Source of the DNA: Nephrocerus scutellatus | Taxonomy: Eukaryota; Arthropoda; Insecta; Diptera; Pipunculidae | Length of the DNA stretch: 64,000 nt | NCBI GenBank assembly: GCA_947095585.1 | Contig: OX352763.1 | Coordinates: 38,800,010 to 38,864,009 of the forward strand | Direction: 5' to 3' | Shown: in pieces, positions 43,950 to 54,914 of the stretch | How the letters are laid out: each line of letters opens with the position of its first letter | How positions within the stretch are numbered: position 1 is the first letter of the stretch | Notes under the pieces: generated by a model | What the model was told of the DNA's origin: nothing | Databases searched by the model: none | What the model saw: the letters and a program-made list of their open reading frames with translations, nothing else | Made by a program: the position numbers and the translations under genes

Positions 43950-45310
43950 ACTCATCAAGTAGCCATAGAGTATTAAATAATCTCAACATTTATAAATCTG
44001 CTGGGACTGATGGTATTCCTGCTAAAGTTTTGATGAGGTTTTCTTTAGCCTGTTCCTAAAAAAGACAAACCGTTATCTCCTTCCTCGTACCGACAATACG
44101 AACCTCTATACTTTCTAAATTTATGAAGACCGTGATCAATCGTTATCATATGCAATACTTTGAATCACGTGAAATCCTCAGCAACCAGCAGTACCGTTTT
44201 CCAAGGCAACGGAACAGGTGATCTGATGGTATATCTCACCGAAAAGTGGAACTAATCTATTCGCAAATTTGATAAAATCAAAGCTGTTGCACTCGATATA
44301 TCCCAGGCATTTGACATATTTTGGCTTAAAGCTCTTTTATCGAAAATGAATACTTTTGGAATTTTAAAGGCCCTTCTTCATTGGATTAGTAACTACCTTT
44401 CAGAGAATTCAATGAAGATCTTATTGGACGGTTTCAAATTCAATGTTAACCTTATAAACGGCGGTGTTCCACAAGGCTCTGTCTTATGTCCGACACTCTT
44501 TCTCATTTTAATCAATGATCTCCTATGAGCTACTTCTAATCTAATTCTTTCGCTGACGTCAGCACTCTTAGCTTTTCATATGAGTTTGAGTTTTTCCAAA
44601 ACCCAATGCAGTCGTCTGTCGACCAAGCGTAATCCAACCTTTATGCATGAATTGATCCTGAACCAAAGAAAATTAAAACCTCCGAATAATCGGTATGTGG
44701 GTCAACAACAAGCTTAGTTTGAATGACCACATATTCGCCATCGCTAAGAATGCTGCAAAATGCTTAGGTTTCCTATAAGAGTGCAAGATGTACTTCACTC
44801 TCTCAAACCTGGCTACTATTTAAAAGGCATATATTCGCCCTAAACTAAATGTCGCGAAAACAATCGAATCGCTTGAACATCGTATTAATGTTTCCTGCTT
44901 GTCACTGTTTTATGGCTTTTTCCAAATGCGGTGATCAAAAGAATAATCCAGATACATTCTGCACATCCTCCAACCCAACCGCAATACCCGTGCCAGAATT
45001 CGAGCTCACTGTTATAACATTAGACCTATCTTCGGACGTAACAAGCAATTCAGAGATTATAGTGAAAACAATCGAATCGCTTGAACTTCGTAGAAATGTT
45101 TCCTGCTTGTCACTGTTTTATCGCTTTTTCCATAAGCGGTGTTCAAAGGAATAATCTGGATACATCCTGCCCATCCTCCAATCCAACAACAATACCCGTA
45201 TCTTAACTCGAGCTCACTGGTCTAGCATTAGACCTATCTTCGCACGTAACGCTGTGCTAAGCATTATAAGGGTGCAAACCCCTTGAACGTGTGTACATTA
45301 TAAAAAAACT
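43950..45310 (+). mobile_element. LINE-E copy (RT fingers to 3' end, decayed)
   Basis: On the + strand: the RT entry motif Ser-Ala-Gly-Thr-Asp-Gly-Ile-Pro-Ala (about 44000), Gln-Gln-Tyr-Arg-Phe region (44190), motif A near 44290-44320, an open segment 44346-44528 with Gly-Gly-Val-Pro-Gln-Gly-Ser-Val-Leu, motif C reduced to Phe-Ala-Asp-Val (about 44553), Asn-Ala-Ala-Lys-Cys-Leu-Gly-Phe (44750), and the Jockey-type C-terminal block twice because of a 207-bp tandem duplication (44855-45268). It ends in the family 3' terminus ATAAGGGTGCAAACCCCTTG and A-rich tail at about 45300. Many stops. Confidence 0.8.
44855..45268 (+). repeat. 207-bp tandem duplication inside LINE-E
   Basis: CAATCGAATCGCTTGAAC starts at 44861 and again at 45068. 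The two units stay aligned through CTGCTTGTCACTGTTTTAT, the CATCCTCCAA block and TTAGACCTATCTTCG. They have since diverged at several positions. Confidence 0.85.
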
Positions 45311-45660
45311 ACCTATTTTAAACTCTCGTTTACTTCAATTGGACATAATTCCACACTGTACCTTGTAGCAAAATAAAAAATACATTAATGAAAGAACACA
45401 AAAAGTTAGCTCTACCACTACATTATGCCCGACTCTAGTGTCTTCATTCTATTTTGAAAACATACACCAGATTTTACAATCAAATCGTATTGGCTCTCCC
45501 AGTCAAACATTTAAATCCATGTCTTCCACAATATGTCCACATTTATTCATTAATCGATCAATTTTTTGAAAAAAAACAAAATTTTATGTAATTTCCAGAA
45601 TTTTTTTTTAAAACACTTAAAATACTCTATTAGCTATCTATTGTTATCAGCTAGATAAAA
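45311..45660. other. AT-rich intergenic DNA
   Basis: No gene or recognised repeat. Confidence 0.45.
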
Positions 45661-45754
45661 AATAAAAAAAAACAACCTATAAAAATTAAAATTTTTCATC
45701 TAAATTCTCTAATCGCAGAAATTGATATGGGACTCCTCGATTCTGGGTCATTTT

Positions 45755-46150
45755 TAAATTCTCTATATTAACTTCGCGTGCACGTGGCTGGCTGGCTGGT
45801 CAGATTTTCTGATCAATTTTTAGCCCACTTCCCATAGCCCGATTTTATTGAAATTTTGCACACATGTATATTTCCGGTGACAATACTTTCTATTTCGGGG
45901 GGCTCTCATACAAATATTTTACAAAATTTACCCGATTTTCTTTAAATTTTGTACACATGTGTGTCTTCGATGGAAAACACCTTTTGTAAAAATTTGGAGC
46001 GATCGGCTACTTGGGGACCCCAATATACAATTTTTAAATATCGCTATATCGCATCAGATCACGGCAAAGTCTGAGCTCTGTGCTTTGTGAGCAGCGCTGT
46101 TCGCTGCCGCTGCGTCATTTCGTGGATGATTTTGCCACAAGACGAGCACG
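45755..46150 (+). repeat. Repeat-F copy (two internal units)
   Basis: Head AATTCTCTATATTAACTTCG at 45757, the GTGGCTGGCTGGCTGG block, two internal units (CACACATGTATATTTCCGG and ACACATGTGTGTCTTCGATG), then the family tail with CTCTGTGCTTTGTGAGCAGC. Non-coding. Confidence 0.8.
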
Positions 46151-46170
46151 CAGTGTGTGTGTGTGTGTGT
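46151..46170. repeat. (GT)n microsatellite
   Basis: About ten GT dinucleotides next to the right inverted repeat. Confidence 0.9.
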
Positions 46171-46231
46171 ATCTCCGATTAGAGAATTTACAAGAAAAAT
46201 TTTAATTTTTATGGGTTGTTTTTTTTTTATT

Positions 46232-47099
46232 GTAGTAGAAAATCATCGAAAGAGACATTTGACATCAGATGTCAAATTTGAAAATGCTCAGATCATTTTA
46301 TTCTGAGCACTTAGAGCACGCTCATACTCTGAGCAAATAAGAAACACGAGCATTTTTCTTGAAAACTCTTTGACTGCTCTGAACTAATTTATGAAAACGC
46401 CAAATGACAGAATATTGTGAAAACTTGTTGTTCTATCTGTAAGTTGATATCGACAACAAAAAACGACATCAATAAAAATACAATTCAGTAAATAAGTAAG
46501 TATGTAAGTTGAATTAAGCATTAAACATGTATGTCTCGTTTCATTTGCTGGGTTCATTTATGGGTGAGCTAAGATTCCTCTCTCGTGGTTTCTGTTTAAC
46601 GTTGCATTTGCGAACTGTGCCCGGAGTACGGTTTGATTTTATGTACCTTTGTTTTGTAACCGATAATGTTACTTTGCTACCCGTCGGCAATCGGATACAT
46701 CGGGCACTCACCTCGTTCACCTCGAAAACTCTGTCACTTTGAAAGCTAACCTATGGGTATGGTTTCGGATACGGCTTGTGCATTTGGAAAGAGACATTAG
46801 GAAACAAAATACATACATATTACTTAAAGATGAAATGGAATGTTCATAATCGATTCGACTTTTATACTATTACGCACATTCATGGTAACTTTGTGAAATG
46901 GCATTAATAATGATTGTGTAAGTCGGAGTAATGTATATTGATGCTTGAGAAATGATGTGAAACCGAAATTTTCTGTTTTCGTTCATTATTAGAAATAATG
47001 ACATTATTAATAACCGTGTAAGTGCCGAGTTAAAAATATGGCGACGCAAACTCATAGTGCTGTCATGAACAGGCAGAATAGATTTTACAATCAAAATCC
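46232..47099. other. Intergenic DNA with short palindromes
   Basis: No gene recognised. A perfect 9+1+9 palindrome lies at 46258-46276 (TTTGACATCAGATGTCAAA), followed closely by GCTCAGA...TCTGAGC. Confidence 0.5.
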
Positions 47100-47860
47100 A
47101 CCAAATCAAGCAGCACAGCCGACTGCGCAGCACACACCGCACAGAGTCGTTGAAGTGCGACGGTATTTAAAAAAATGTATAAGGGCCTTGCGGCCGAACC
47201 TGTGACCCGATCACTACCAAATTTTAGAAAAAGTATTGTTTATTGGGTATACACATGTGTGTAAAATTTGAAAAAAATCGGGAAATTTTTATTTTAAATT
47301 TGTATGGGAGCGCCACGAACCCGGGGCCCAATCACTTCCAAATTTTAAAAGAAAGTATTGTCACCGGAAATACACATGTATACAAAATTTTAGGAAAATC
47401 GGGATTTAGGAAGTGCCTTAAAAATTGATAATTAAAAAAAAATTGTAAATGGGACCGGGGGGCTCCCGACCCCGGGGCCCGATCGCTTCAAAATGTTTAC
47501 AAAAAGTTTTGTCCATCGGAGATACATATGCGTATAAAATTTGAAGAAAATCGGGAACTTTATTCATAAAATTTGTATGAGTGCCCCCCGACCCAGGGGC
47601 TTGCTCACTTCCAAATTTTTACAGAAAGTGTTGTCCATCAAAGATACACATTTGTACAAAAATTTTGTAAAATATTTGTATGGGAGCCCCCCGAACCCCG
47701 AGTTCCGAGGGGCCTCAAATCTTAATAAAAAGTATTGTCACCGGAAACATACATGTGTGCAAAATTTCAATTAAATCGGGCTATGGGAAGTGGGTTAAAA
47801 ATTGATCAGAAAATCTGACCAGCCAGCCACGTGCACGCGAAGTTAATATAGAGAATTTAA
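47100..47860 (-). repeat. Repeat-F copy (five internal units), longest
   Basis: The head GCGAAGTTAATATAGAGAAT is at 47838-47857. Units follow on the minus strand, each with an ACACATGTG-like core (near 47750, 47644, 47523, 47371 and 47251) and a GGGCCCGATC / GGGAGCCCC-like block. The family tail is at the low-coordinate end with GCGCAGCACACACCGCAC near 47125. Unit spacing varies from 106 to about 152 bp. Confidence 0.8.
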
Positions 47861-48169
47861 AATTGAATTAAACTACCATTGCTGGCATTAATTATGAAAG
47901 ATAAATTCATTAATCATTTACTTGACCAAAGTACAGAAAATACAACAAAAGATGCTGTAGTTATTTGTGTTTTTTACCGAGCCTAATAAGACAGTAAGAA
48001 AATTGTAAAATGAAAACCGCAACAAAAGAAAAACATTGAAGGGAATTGCCGTCAGAGTAAATCATATTCCTTTGAAAACAAAATTTGTAACCTTCACTCA
48101 GTGCTACCTTTGTTAACTTTTGATACGCTTTGATTAGCATTATCTTTGATAGCATAGCCGGAAAAGACA
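47861..48169. other. AT-rich intergenic DNA
   Basis: No gene or recognised repeat. Confidence 0.45.
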
Positions 48170-48560
48170 CTTATAAAGCTATGAGGGAGAAACTGACACG
48201 ACTGCGTAGGTTGACAATGACTAAGGCTATAAGCCTGGTAAAATATGCGAATCTCTATCTAGCTCGTTCAAGATCTCTAACAATCTCCGACAAATGAATG
48301 AACTTGACTGTGTCCCTTCAACCTGGCGTTTGAGAACGTTTCCTGAGATTCTGATTATACGGCGAGAGGAACAATCCTCTAAAAATCCATCCAGACTCTC
48401 AGACAATATTAACATCAATGGATACGACCAATCCAAGTATGGCGTAGACTAGGACGCCCAGGGATGCAAAACTGGATAACATCGGCTCAAAATTGGGACC
48501 GATGGAGAGATTTGGGGGAGGCCAGGACCGGACCTACGTTGTAGATCTAAATATTATGAT
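48170..48560 (+). mobile_element. LINE-B fragment with internal deletions
   Basis: Starts in the RT motif A region (Ala-Met-Arg-Glu-Lys-Leu-Thr-Arg-Leu-Arg-Arg-Leu-Thr), skips through a short palm remnant (GATTCTGATTATACGGCGAG), and ends in the C-terminal block (GGCGTAGACTAGGACGCCCA) and the 3' tail TATTATGATAATGG at 48553-48566. About 1 kb of the full element is missing in at least two deletions. Confidence 0.75.
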
Positions 48561-51394
48561 AATGGTAAGTGCTTGTTACCGCCGATAATTTGACTATTTT
48601 TTGAGATGATGTCTTAAACCTCCAATAGAAATTTCTTTTGATATTAGACCGAAATTAAGAATTTTTAAATTCCCAGCGTATATCTTTCTTACAATAACGA
48701 ATATACACTAAAGCAAACGATTTTTGGCATAAAACCGCAAAATGTTTTTCCTTTTCGTGTGTAAACTTTCTTCGTAGAGTTTGTATCCCGACAACCACGA
48801 AATTTTAACATCACACAAAATGAGACCCTGCAACTGATGAAAAGCTGTTTACAGAATTTTCTGTGGTAGCGATGGGCTTCATTTGGCGGAGAACGAATAA
48901 CCTGCCTTTGAACAGGTAGCGAAAGCAGCAGTTTTCCATCAGTAGTTAATGACAGAAACCCAAAATACAACTGCATCCATTTCATTTGATTCCTGTGGAT
49001 TGATTTCTTCTGTAATTCCCATGTCTAAATATTTCTCATATAAAAGTTATGCCCAATTTATACACAATGCAAGCAATATAAAAATTTCCAAGAAATAAGG
49101 AAAAAATATTCTCAAGCAACTATAGTTTGGCAATCAAAACAATTCCTGCTTGTTATGCACTTTGCTATTGAATTTACTTTAAAATAACTTTTCTTCCTAG
49201 TTTTGCATTAAAAAATAAATCGTTTTTACAGGAATATTTGCCATTATAACGGAAATTATTAAAACGTCACACGTTGTTGAAAATGACATCAAGCAATTGC
49301 ATTTTCACTCAATGAAGCAAAAGACGACAAGAAAGGAAGAGCTTCTAACCAAGTGGTGAACAATTGCTTCGTTACCGGATACTAAAGTGCTACTCGAATA
49401 TCCTTCAAGGCAAAGTTACTTATATATGAGAGGTCGTCATTTTCTTTGGTAGAAGATAGTAGAAAACTGGATGGAAAGTATTTTTTGCCAGCATCGAATG
49501 AGGGTATTACATTACAATGTCTGAAGGATGTCAGTTTACACTTAGGGCTGCAATAACTGTGATAACAATGCAATCTTGTAGAGTTTCGAAGTGCATTTCG
49601 TTACCTCACTAGCTGTCTCATCTTTAAGCTAAACATAAAAGATTATATCTAAGCATTGTTATATTTAAGAACGTTGCGAAGAGTAAACTATGAACGTTTG
49701 AGGCAGGCGTGCAATTTTTTCCATTATCTCTATCTACAGCAATATTTTACTATCAAAAATAAAGAATAAACTCAGAATTATAAGAACATCATGTTCGGCA
49801 TCATTTCATTTAAATGCTATTCTCCATTCCGCTTGCTTGCCAGATTAGTCAGTTCAATGGAACGTCTGCAAAGCTTACGAAATATCGTATATGACGATCT
49901 CGATAGTTTTTCCACACTACTCGTATCCTGCCAGTTTTTAATCGATATATGCGAGGAAATCTTGCGAACTTCCACACATCAATAATTTATTACAATGCGA
50001 TCTAGTGTAAGATCCCGCATGTGACATGTGTCTTAAGTCTTCCAAATTTCACATGTACTATGGAGCTGAAATGTGAGCGCGTGATGCGTGTACCACGTGT
50101 GATGCATGTAACGCAGTGCGCGTATGACACATGTGGCGCGCCCGATGTATGTCGATATATACATAAAAGTTTGTAGCCGAAAAACGCAGTTATTTTTACA
50201 TTTACTCGTTTAATTTTTTATAACATGTAATTATTTGGAAGTCACCCGTTTTGCTATATTAATTTTTGCACCTTACATACTTTTTTTAAATTGACCCAGA
50301 TGCATAAAAACACTTTGTTAAGTATTAAAGTATATCAGAGCCCTCCAATTCTATCACAACCCAGACAAAAAGCCATTAACGGATCAGTTTTTCTATTTAC
50401 ATGACCGACATCCTTCTAAGTGACAAACTACAAACAACATATACAAATGCAGTTGTTCCTGTTGCAGCAATCACTGCATCGCCTGTTCCAGTCTCTTACC
50501 ACAAAGCATTCTGATTACATTCGCCATAGAATTGTAAAGCAGTTGTCAGTCAGGATTGTTGTTGAGTTAAATATTCATGCAAGATAAACGACATGTCGAT
50601 GCACTCTGTATCTACTTACGACGGATCCGATGGCTTTGGTTGCCATTTACATCGTACAACGTTACGACAAGTAAGTAAAGCTTGGCAAACAGTCGATGGC
50701 TTACTGTTAAAAAATTCAAATACAACAAACTGCTTAATACTTCTGGTACACTGGTAAAGCTAATGGATGGCCGACTTGATGCAAATTTCATTTAATTGAA
50801 TGTGCTCTTTTGACTGACAATCAATTTACCACAAGCAGATTAGATTGTTGGAAAAGTCTGACAACAACTGTTGTAACTATTGCTGTGGAGTGAGTACTTT
50901 TATTGGCTTAAAACTTTATTTGCGGCAATGTTGATCTGTGGCAAGAACTCGGTAGGTTTGAAGCGATAAAATTTGAAAAAATTATTAATCAAATATGTGT
51001 TTGTGTGGGTATTTATTTAACATTAAGGATTAACTAACAAACAATAGTTTAAGTAATGGCTTTCCAAATATTCATCTGTCCACTATCTCACGGATTCGAC
51101 TTTGTAGTACAATTTTGATGCGTACTACGAGTAACTACGAAAACTTCAATGGAAAGATCGCTTTTCATAGTGGAACGTTATTATTATTGTTATTATGGAT
51201 GGGCTAGTGAAAGTCATGTGCACTGGGCCCTTGGTCTTTTGTGCATTCCAGTTGTCTTACCATATGAAGTGGTAAATTTATCGGCCTGGCATTCGGCCTT
51301 AGAACAGTGGAGGCTTTGAAGTATTTTTAACTTTTAAGGATAAGGGTGTCGCATATGAGAAATGAGAAATACAGTGAGAAATACAGGCCACAGA
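48561..51394. other. AT-rich intergenic DNA
   Basis: 2.8 kb without a recognised gene. A stretch at 50018-50160 is dense in CACATG/CACGTG-type hexamers. Short frames (for example 48689-48985 and 49791-49985) have no family features. Confidence 0.5.
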
Positions 51395-51451
51395 ATTTTT
51401 ATTTTTTGATAAATTTTATTGAATCAAAGAAAAAATGGTTCACAAATTGCA

Positions 51452-52316
51452 TTAACAGTTTACGATTTGGCCATCCTTAGCCGCGATTATGGCCTTTAAA
51501 CTGCCGACAAAGCTATTGCATGCAGCACGAAATTGGCTCTGCGGTATTTTGGTCATTCCCGGCGAAGCGCTTGCTTGAGATGATCGACACTTTGCTATTT
51601 TTTTGTCCAAAGCTTGCTCTTCAAAATACCCCAAACCGAGAAATCTAGCGGATTTGCATCCGGTGAATTTGGCGGACATTGGGCAGTGGAAATGAACCGT
51701 GGAACGTTGTTTCTCAGCCAATCTTGATTGACGCGCGTTTTATGACTTGGCGCTGAGTTCTGTTGAAATGTCCAGGCTCTGCGGAAATATTTTGTGCCCA
51801 AGGCTTAAACGCTCCCTCCAACGTTTTTGCTTGTTCACATATTGCTCAATAACGAACGGTGACTCATTGGAGAAAACCAAATTCGGCAAATCGCCACTTT
51901 CGTGCAAGCGTAACAACTCCTTTGCTCTTTCCACTCTAACTTTTTTCTAACTTTTTTTTCAGCATCGGTGAGACCATGCGTTTTTTGGAATTTTAAGGCC
52001 TTTAGTCCAAGATGATCTTTCAATATGTGCTGCATCCGTTCGAGCGAAATGTTCGCCGCATGAGCCATTTTCTGCCGCTACGTCGCGGATTCCGAGCCAA
52101 TTTGGCCTTCACTTTCCGAATGATATCCGGCGATGTTGCAGTGCGTTTCGGTCCACCACCATGGCGTTTTGCAATTCTGCCAGTATCGTTATAACGATTT
52201 ATGGTGCGATACACAAACGTTTAATTCACATGCAGATGTTTTAACTGGTTAACAATCTGCGGCTGTGGTGTTTCAGCCAGAATTAGAGCAATCACACTAT
52301 TACGCTTGAATTCCAT
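51452..52316 (-). pseudogene. Mariner-family transposase pseudogene, DD37D (maT-like)
   Basis: On the minus strand it starts with Met-Glu-Phe-Lys-Arg at 52316. A helix-turn-helix region includes Arg-Tyr-Asn-Asp-Thr-Gly-Arg (about 52185), then the linker with Arg-Arg-Ser-Gly-Arg-Lys. The catalytic blocks are Phe-Ser-Asn-Glu (first Asp now Asn, codon 51866-51868), Phe-Gln-Gln-Asn-Ser-Ala-Pro-Ser-His (second Asp now Asn, codon 51757-51759) and Asn-Pro-Leu-Asp-Phe-Ser-Val-Trp (third Asp kept). The spacing from the second to the third is 37 residues, as in maT. A deletion near 51805-51835 removes residues between blocks one and two. Two catalytic substitutions plus frameshifts make it inactive. 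Terminal inverted repeats were not identified. Confidence 0.85.
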
Positions 52317-52554
52317 TGCGGATAACTCTTTTCTGAATATTTCCCACTAAAATGCTTTTGTACGCTTGTAAACAATGAAATGAACTGTCATTAGTGTAAA
52401 TTTGAGCGCTCTGTCATCACTTGTTTGACAGCAATGACAGTCTGAAATTGGTAACACTTCGTCTCAGTCACCCGGTATATATACAGTACCAAATAACGTT
52501 TACTCAAATATATTAAGAACAACATACACAACACCTTGCCTATAATCTTTTATT

Positions 52555-52885
52555 TGTTTTGTAATTTGTAACTTGATGGCTTTTGAATCAGACACCATTT
52601 TTTATATGTAAGCGTAGGGGCGTGAAAGCTTTTCAAGAGCAGCCGTGATTCAGGTTTTCACAGCTCCTCTTGCACTTAAATTTCGCCACCAAATCATAGT
52701 TACATATGAAATCACACAACTTATAATGTTTTGGTATAACCGTAGTGTCATTTGCGGTTTTTTACCCCACACCTTGCTAAACATGCATAACCAACTAAAT
52801 TAGACCTTTTTAGATTTTTTGGTGATGTAATAAAGGTGGGAGTTCCATGCATCTGAGGTCAGTCCCTCTGCACCAGTCGTTGACT
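52555..52885 (-). mobile_element. LOA-group fragment (RT thumb region)
   Basis: Similar at the DNA level to 29080-29350 of LOA copy 3: CATTTGCGGTTTTT...CACACCTTGCTAAACATGCA and the TTTTGGTGATGTA stretch line up. About 330 bp, no open frame. Confidence 0.7.
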
Positions 52886-52962
52886 AGTATTAGCGCATAA
52901 TGCGCATAATTTATGGGAGCGAATCATAAATAAACTATGCACATTTATTAAGGATGGTATTA

Positions 52963-53967
52963 TGTTTAGGATTAATATAATTGAGTTAAAATAAAACGCC
53001 TTTATTTTCTAATAGCAGTGCAGTATATCAAAATATGTACCAATTCGGCGGTTGAACAGAAGCTCAGCCGGACTCTTCCCAGTACTTGTTGACGGCGTGA
53101 TGGTGGAATAAGAATATGGAAAAACGCTTATAGGTGTCACCCGTTGTCTCCTTCTTTAGGTGGTCCTTTGTCTCGCGAACCATACGCTCTGCTTGTCCGT
53201 TAGACGACGGGTGGAATGGAGCAACTAGTGTATGTTAAATTGCGTTATTTTCGCAAAACATCTTGAAGTCAGCTGAAGTAAATGCTGTGCCATTATCACT
53301 CACAATCATTTCTGGGATGCCGTGAGTAGCGAAGATCGAGCGAAGTACGCAGAGCAGAGTATAATAGTGTGGTAAAAATTTGGGAGCGCCAAAAAACCCC
53401 TGAAGTTGCATCTTGTCTGTCGGTGGTGGTGTTTTACGGAATGCCTCGATCATGTCTTCGGTGGGACGAAGACCACTTCCGTCAATACGATATCGCAAGA
53501 AATCGACGCATTCACACACTATCACACACATTTATGTAATCGTTATCCTGCTTCATCAATCCGTTGTAAGATTTTCGATAATCTTTGACGAAGGTCATCT
53601 TCGGAAGGTACTATAATGTGTTCAAAGTATGTGTTCAAGTCCACTGACTGACTGTGCAAATTTTCAATGAAATTTTAAAAGATTCCGGGTGGTGTGGAAA
53701 TCCCTTCCTCGTCGCCAATATTATGTTCTGGATAAATATAATTGAGTTACAATAAAATGCGTTTATTTTCTAATAATAATATTTATTATTAGTCGTAATT
53801 AATTGAGAGTTGAACATCGACTGACTCTACTATTCGAAATATGCCAAAGATCAAGTTTAGTTCATGTATATGTATTAGTTGCACAACTGTAGCAGCGAGA
53901 CACGATCAACGATGAGAACAGTTTATTTACAGTGGCTCAGTACATAACAGTGGCTTAGTACATAACA
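52963..53967 (-). mobile_element. Ty3/gypsy LTR retrotransposon, internally deleted
   Basis: On the minus strand: a 5' LTR (about 53967-53724, TGTTATG...AACA), a primer-binding-site region with TTGGCGACGAGGAAGGG just inside it (about 53720-53700), a short RT segment, a joined integrase segment, and a 3' LTR remnant (from about 53060 to 52963) whose first 65 bp match the 5' LTR (ATAATTGAGTTA, TTTATTTTCTAATA). Gag, protease, most of the RT, RNase H and the front of integrase are gone, so about 1 kb remains of an element that is normally several kb. No target duplication was seen. Confidence 0.8.
53030..53660 (-). pseudogene. Gypsy RT-integrase deletion fusion
   Basis: The minus strand encodes an RT stretch (Pro-Ser-Glu-Asp-Asp-Leu-Arg-Gln at about 53600; Phe-Leu-Arg-Tyr-Arg-Ile-Asp-Gly-Ser-Gly-Leu-Arg-Pro near 53500; Leu-Gln-Gly-Phe-Phe-Gly-Ala near 53405). 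Within about 15 residues this passes into the integrase core: Gly-Ile-Pro-Glu-Met-Ile-Val-Ser-Asp-Asn-Gly-Thr-Ala-Phe (second catalytic Asp, about 53295) and, after one stop, Pro-Ser-Ser-Asn-Gly-Gln-Ala-Glu-Arg (catalytic Glu, about 53190). The first catalytic Asp of integrase and all of RNase H fall in the deletion. Confidence 0.8.
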
Positions 53968-53999
53968 GATAGCTAACTACCTCATATTAGTTGTTTTCC

Positions 54000-54225
54000 A
54001 ATATCCTTCAACATAGGATAGCCTCGTACTCGTGATTGTTTCATACCACACTGGCCTAATTCCTTCTTTACCCGTTTTAGGGGAAATTGATACGAGACTC
54101 TGACCTTATATTAAGCAAGAGAAACTTTTCTCTATAAATCACTGCAGATATTGCCTTACTATCGCCATCAGTAAAGCGCCAGAGGCACGGAATCTGCGTC
54201 GTCATATGTCTTCAAACCGAACATC
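54000..54225 (+). mobile_element. LINE-B fragment, heavily decayed
   Basis: The RT finger segment at 54000-54055 (TATCCTTCAACATAGGATAG) is joined to palm pieces (GATACGAGACTCTGAC, TTCTCTATAAATCACTGCAG) and to the GAGGCACGGAATCTGC stretch. All match LINE-B at 28440-28500 and 10960-11120 with deletions between. Confidence 0.6.
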
Positions 54226-54914
54226 CTAAAGACCTAAACTGTCCCCTAAATCCTTGGCGATAATTTCGAATTCCCATAAATGCACCGCCAATTCTATTAG
54301 AGTTAGTTCAAGAAATTTAAATGCAATACTGAACCAACGACTTATTTCCCAACAAACAAATTTTCTAATTTAACAGAAATTCTTTTATGTAGGTATGCCA
54401 CATTTTCACACGAATGTAAACAAGAACGCACTTAATTTGTATGAAAACCATAAACACCCTTTGAAATTTCGGCAAAACCAAACTAAAGAAAAGTATGAAA
54501 CAAAAAAAAAGAGAAATTCGAAAAACGGCAAAACTACGACTACATTTAGAGACGATAAAGTTTCCGAAGTACAATGCTACTCCGCTTTTCAGTTAATTAA
54601 AATGCAAAGCAGAAATTGTAATAACTTAAGTTTAAGTATGTTCCTGGTTTCCCTTTGTAAGATTTCAAGAATATTCTGGATTTTACACTTCATAGCTTTT
54701 GTTTAAGGTTAATAAGTGGAGCTGACTTGAGATTAGGTCGGTATGGTGTAGAGTGAAAGTTTCCGTAATCTGCAGATGCACTAAACTGTTATATAGAAAG
54801 TTTCGTAGACGAGATGTAATTTATGTTCCTGAGTTGAAAATTTTGTTACCACAACAAAAAAAAATTACCTTAAAAATCAAATTTCATGTAAATTATCTAA
54901 TCTGAGCTACTTTC
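54226..54914. other. AT-rich intergenic DNA
   Basis: No gene recognised. A 103-residue frame at 54395-54706 is Lys/Asn-rich low-complexity and lacks family features. Confidence 0.45.

Larger units (their letters stand above)
45661..46231. mobile_element. Terminal-inverted-repeat element with Repeat-F inside
   Basis: 45661-45722 and 46171-46231 are inverted copies of each other: about 60 bp at roughly 90% identity, including ATAAAAATTAAAATTTTTC and AAATTCTCTAATCG. Between them lie a short spacer, a Repeat-F copy (45755-46150) and a GT microsatellite (46151-46170). This is the layout of a small non-autonomous DNA transposon into which Repeat-F inserted, or a foldback structure. No transposase. 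Confidence 0.75.

Noticed and set aside
46870..47142. 90-residue minus-strand frame
   Set aside because: Its upstream half overlaps Repeat-F tail sequence; no motif.
48689..48985. 98-residue minus-strand frame
   Set aside because: No recognisable domain; isolated in AT-rich DNA.
54395..54706. 103-residue Lys/Asn-rich frame
   Set aside because: Low-complexity composition explains the length; no conserved motif.
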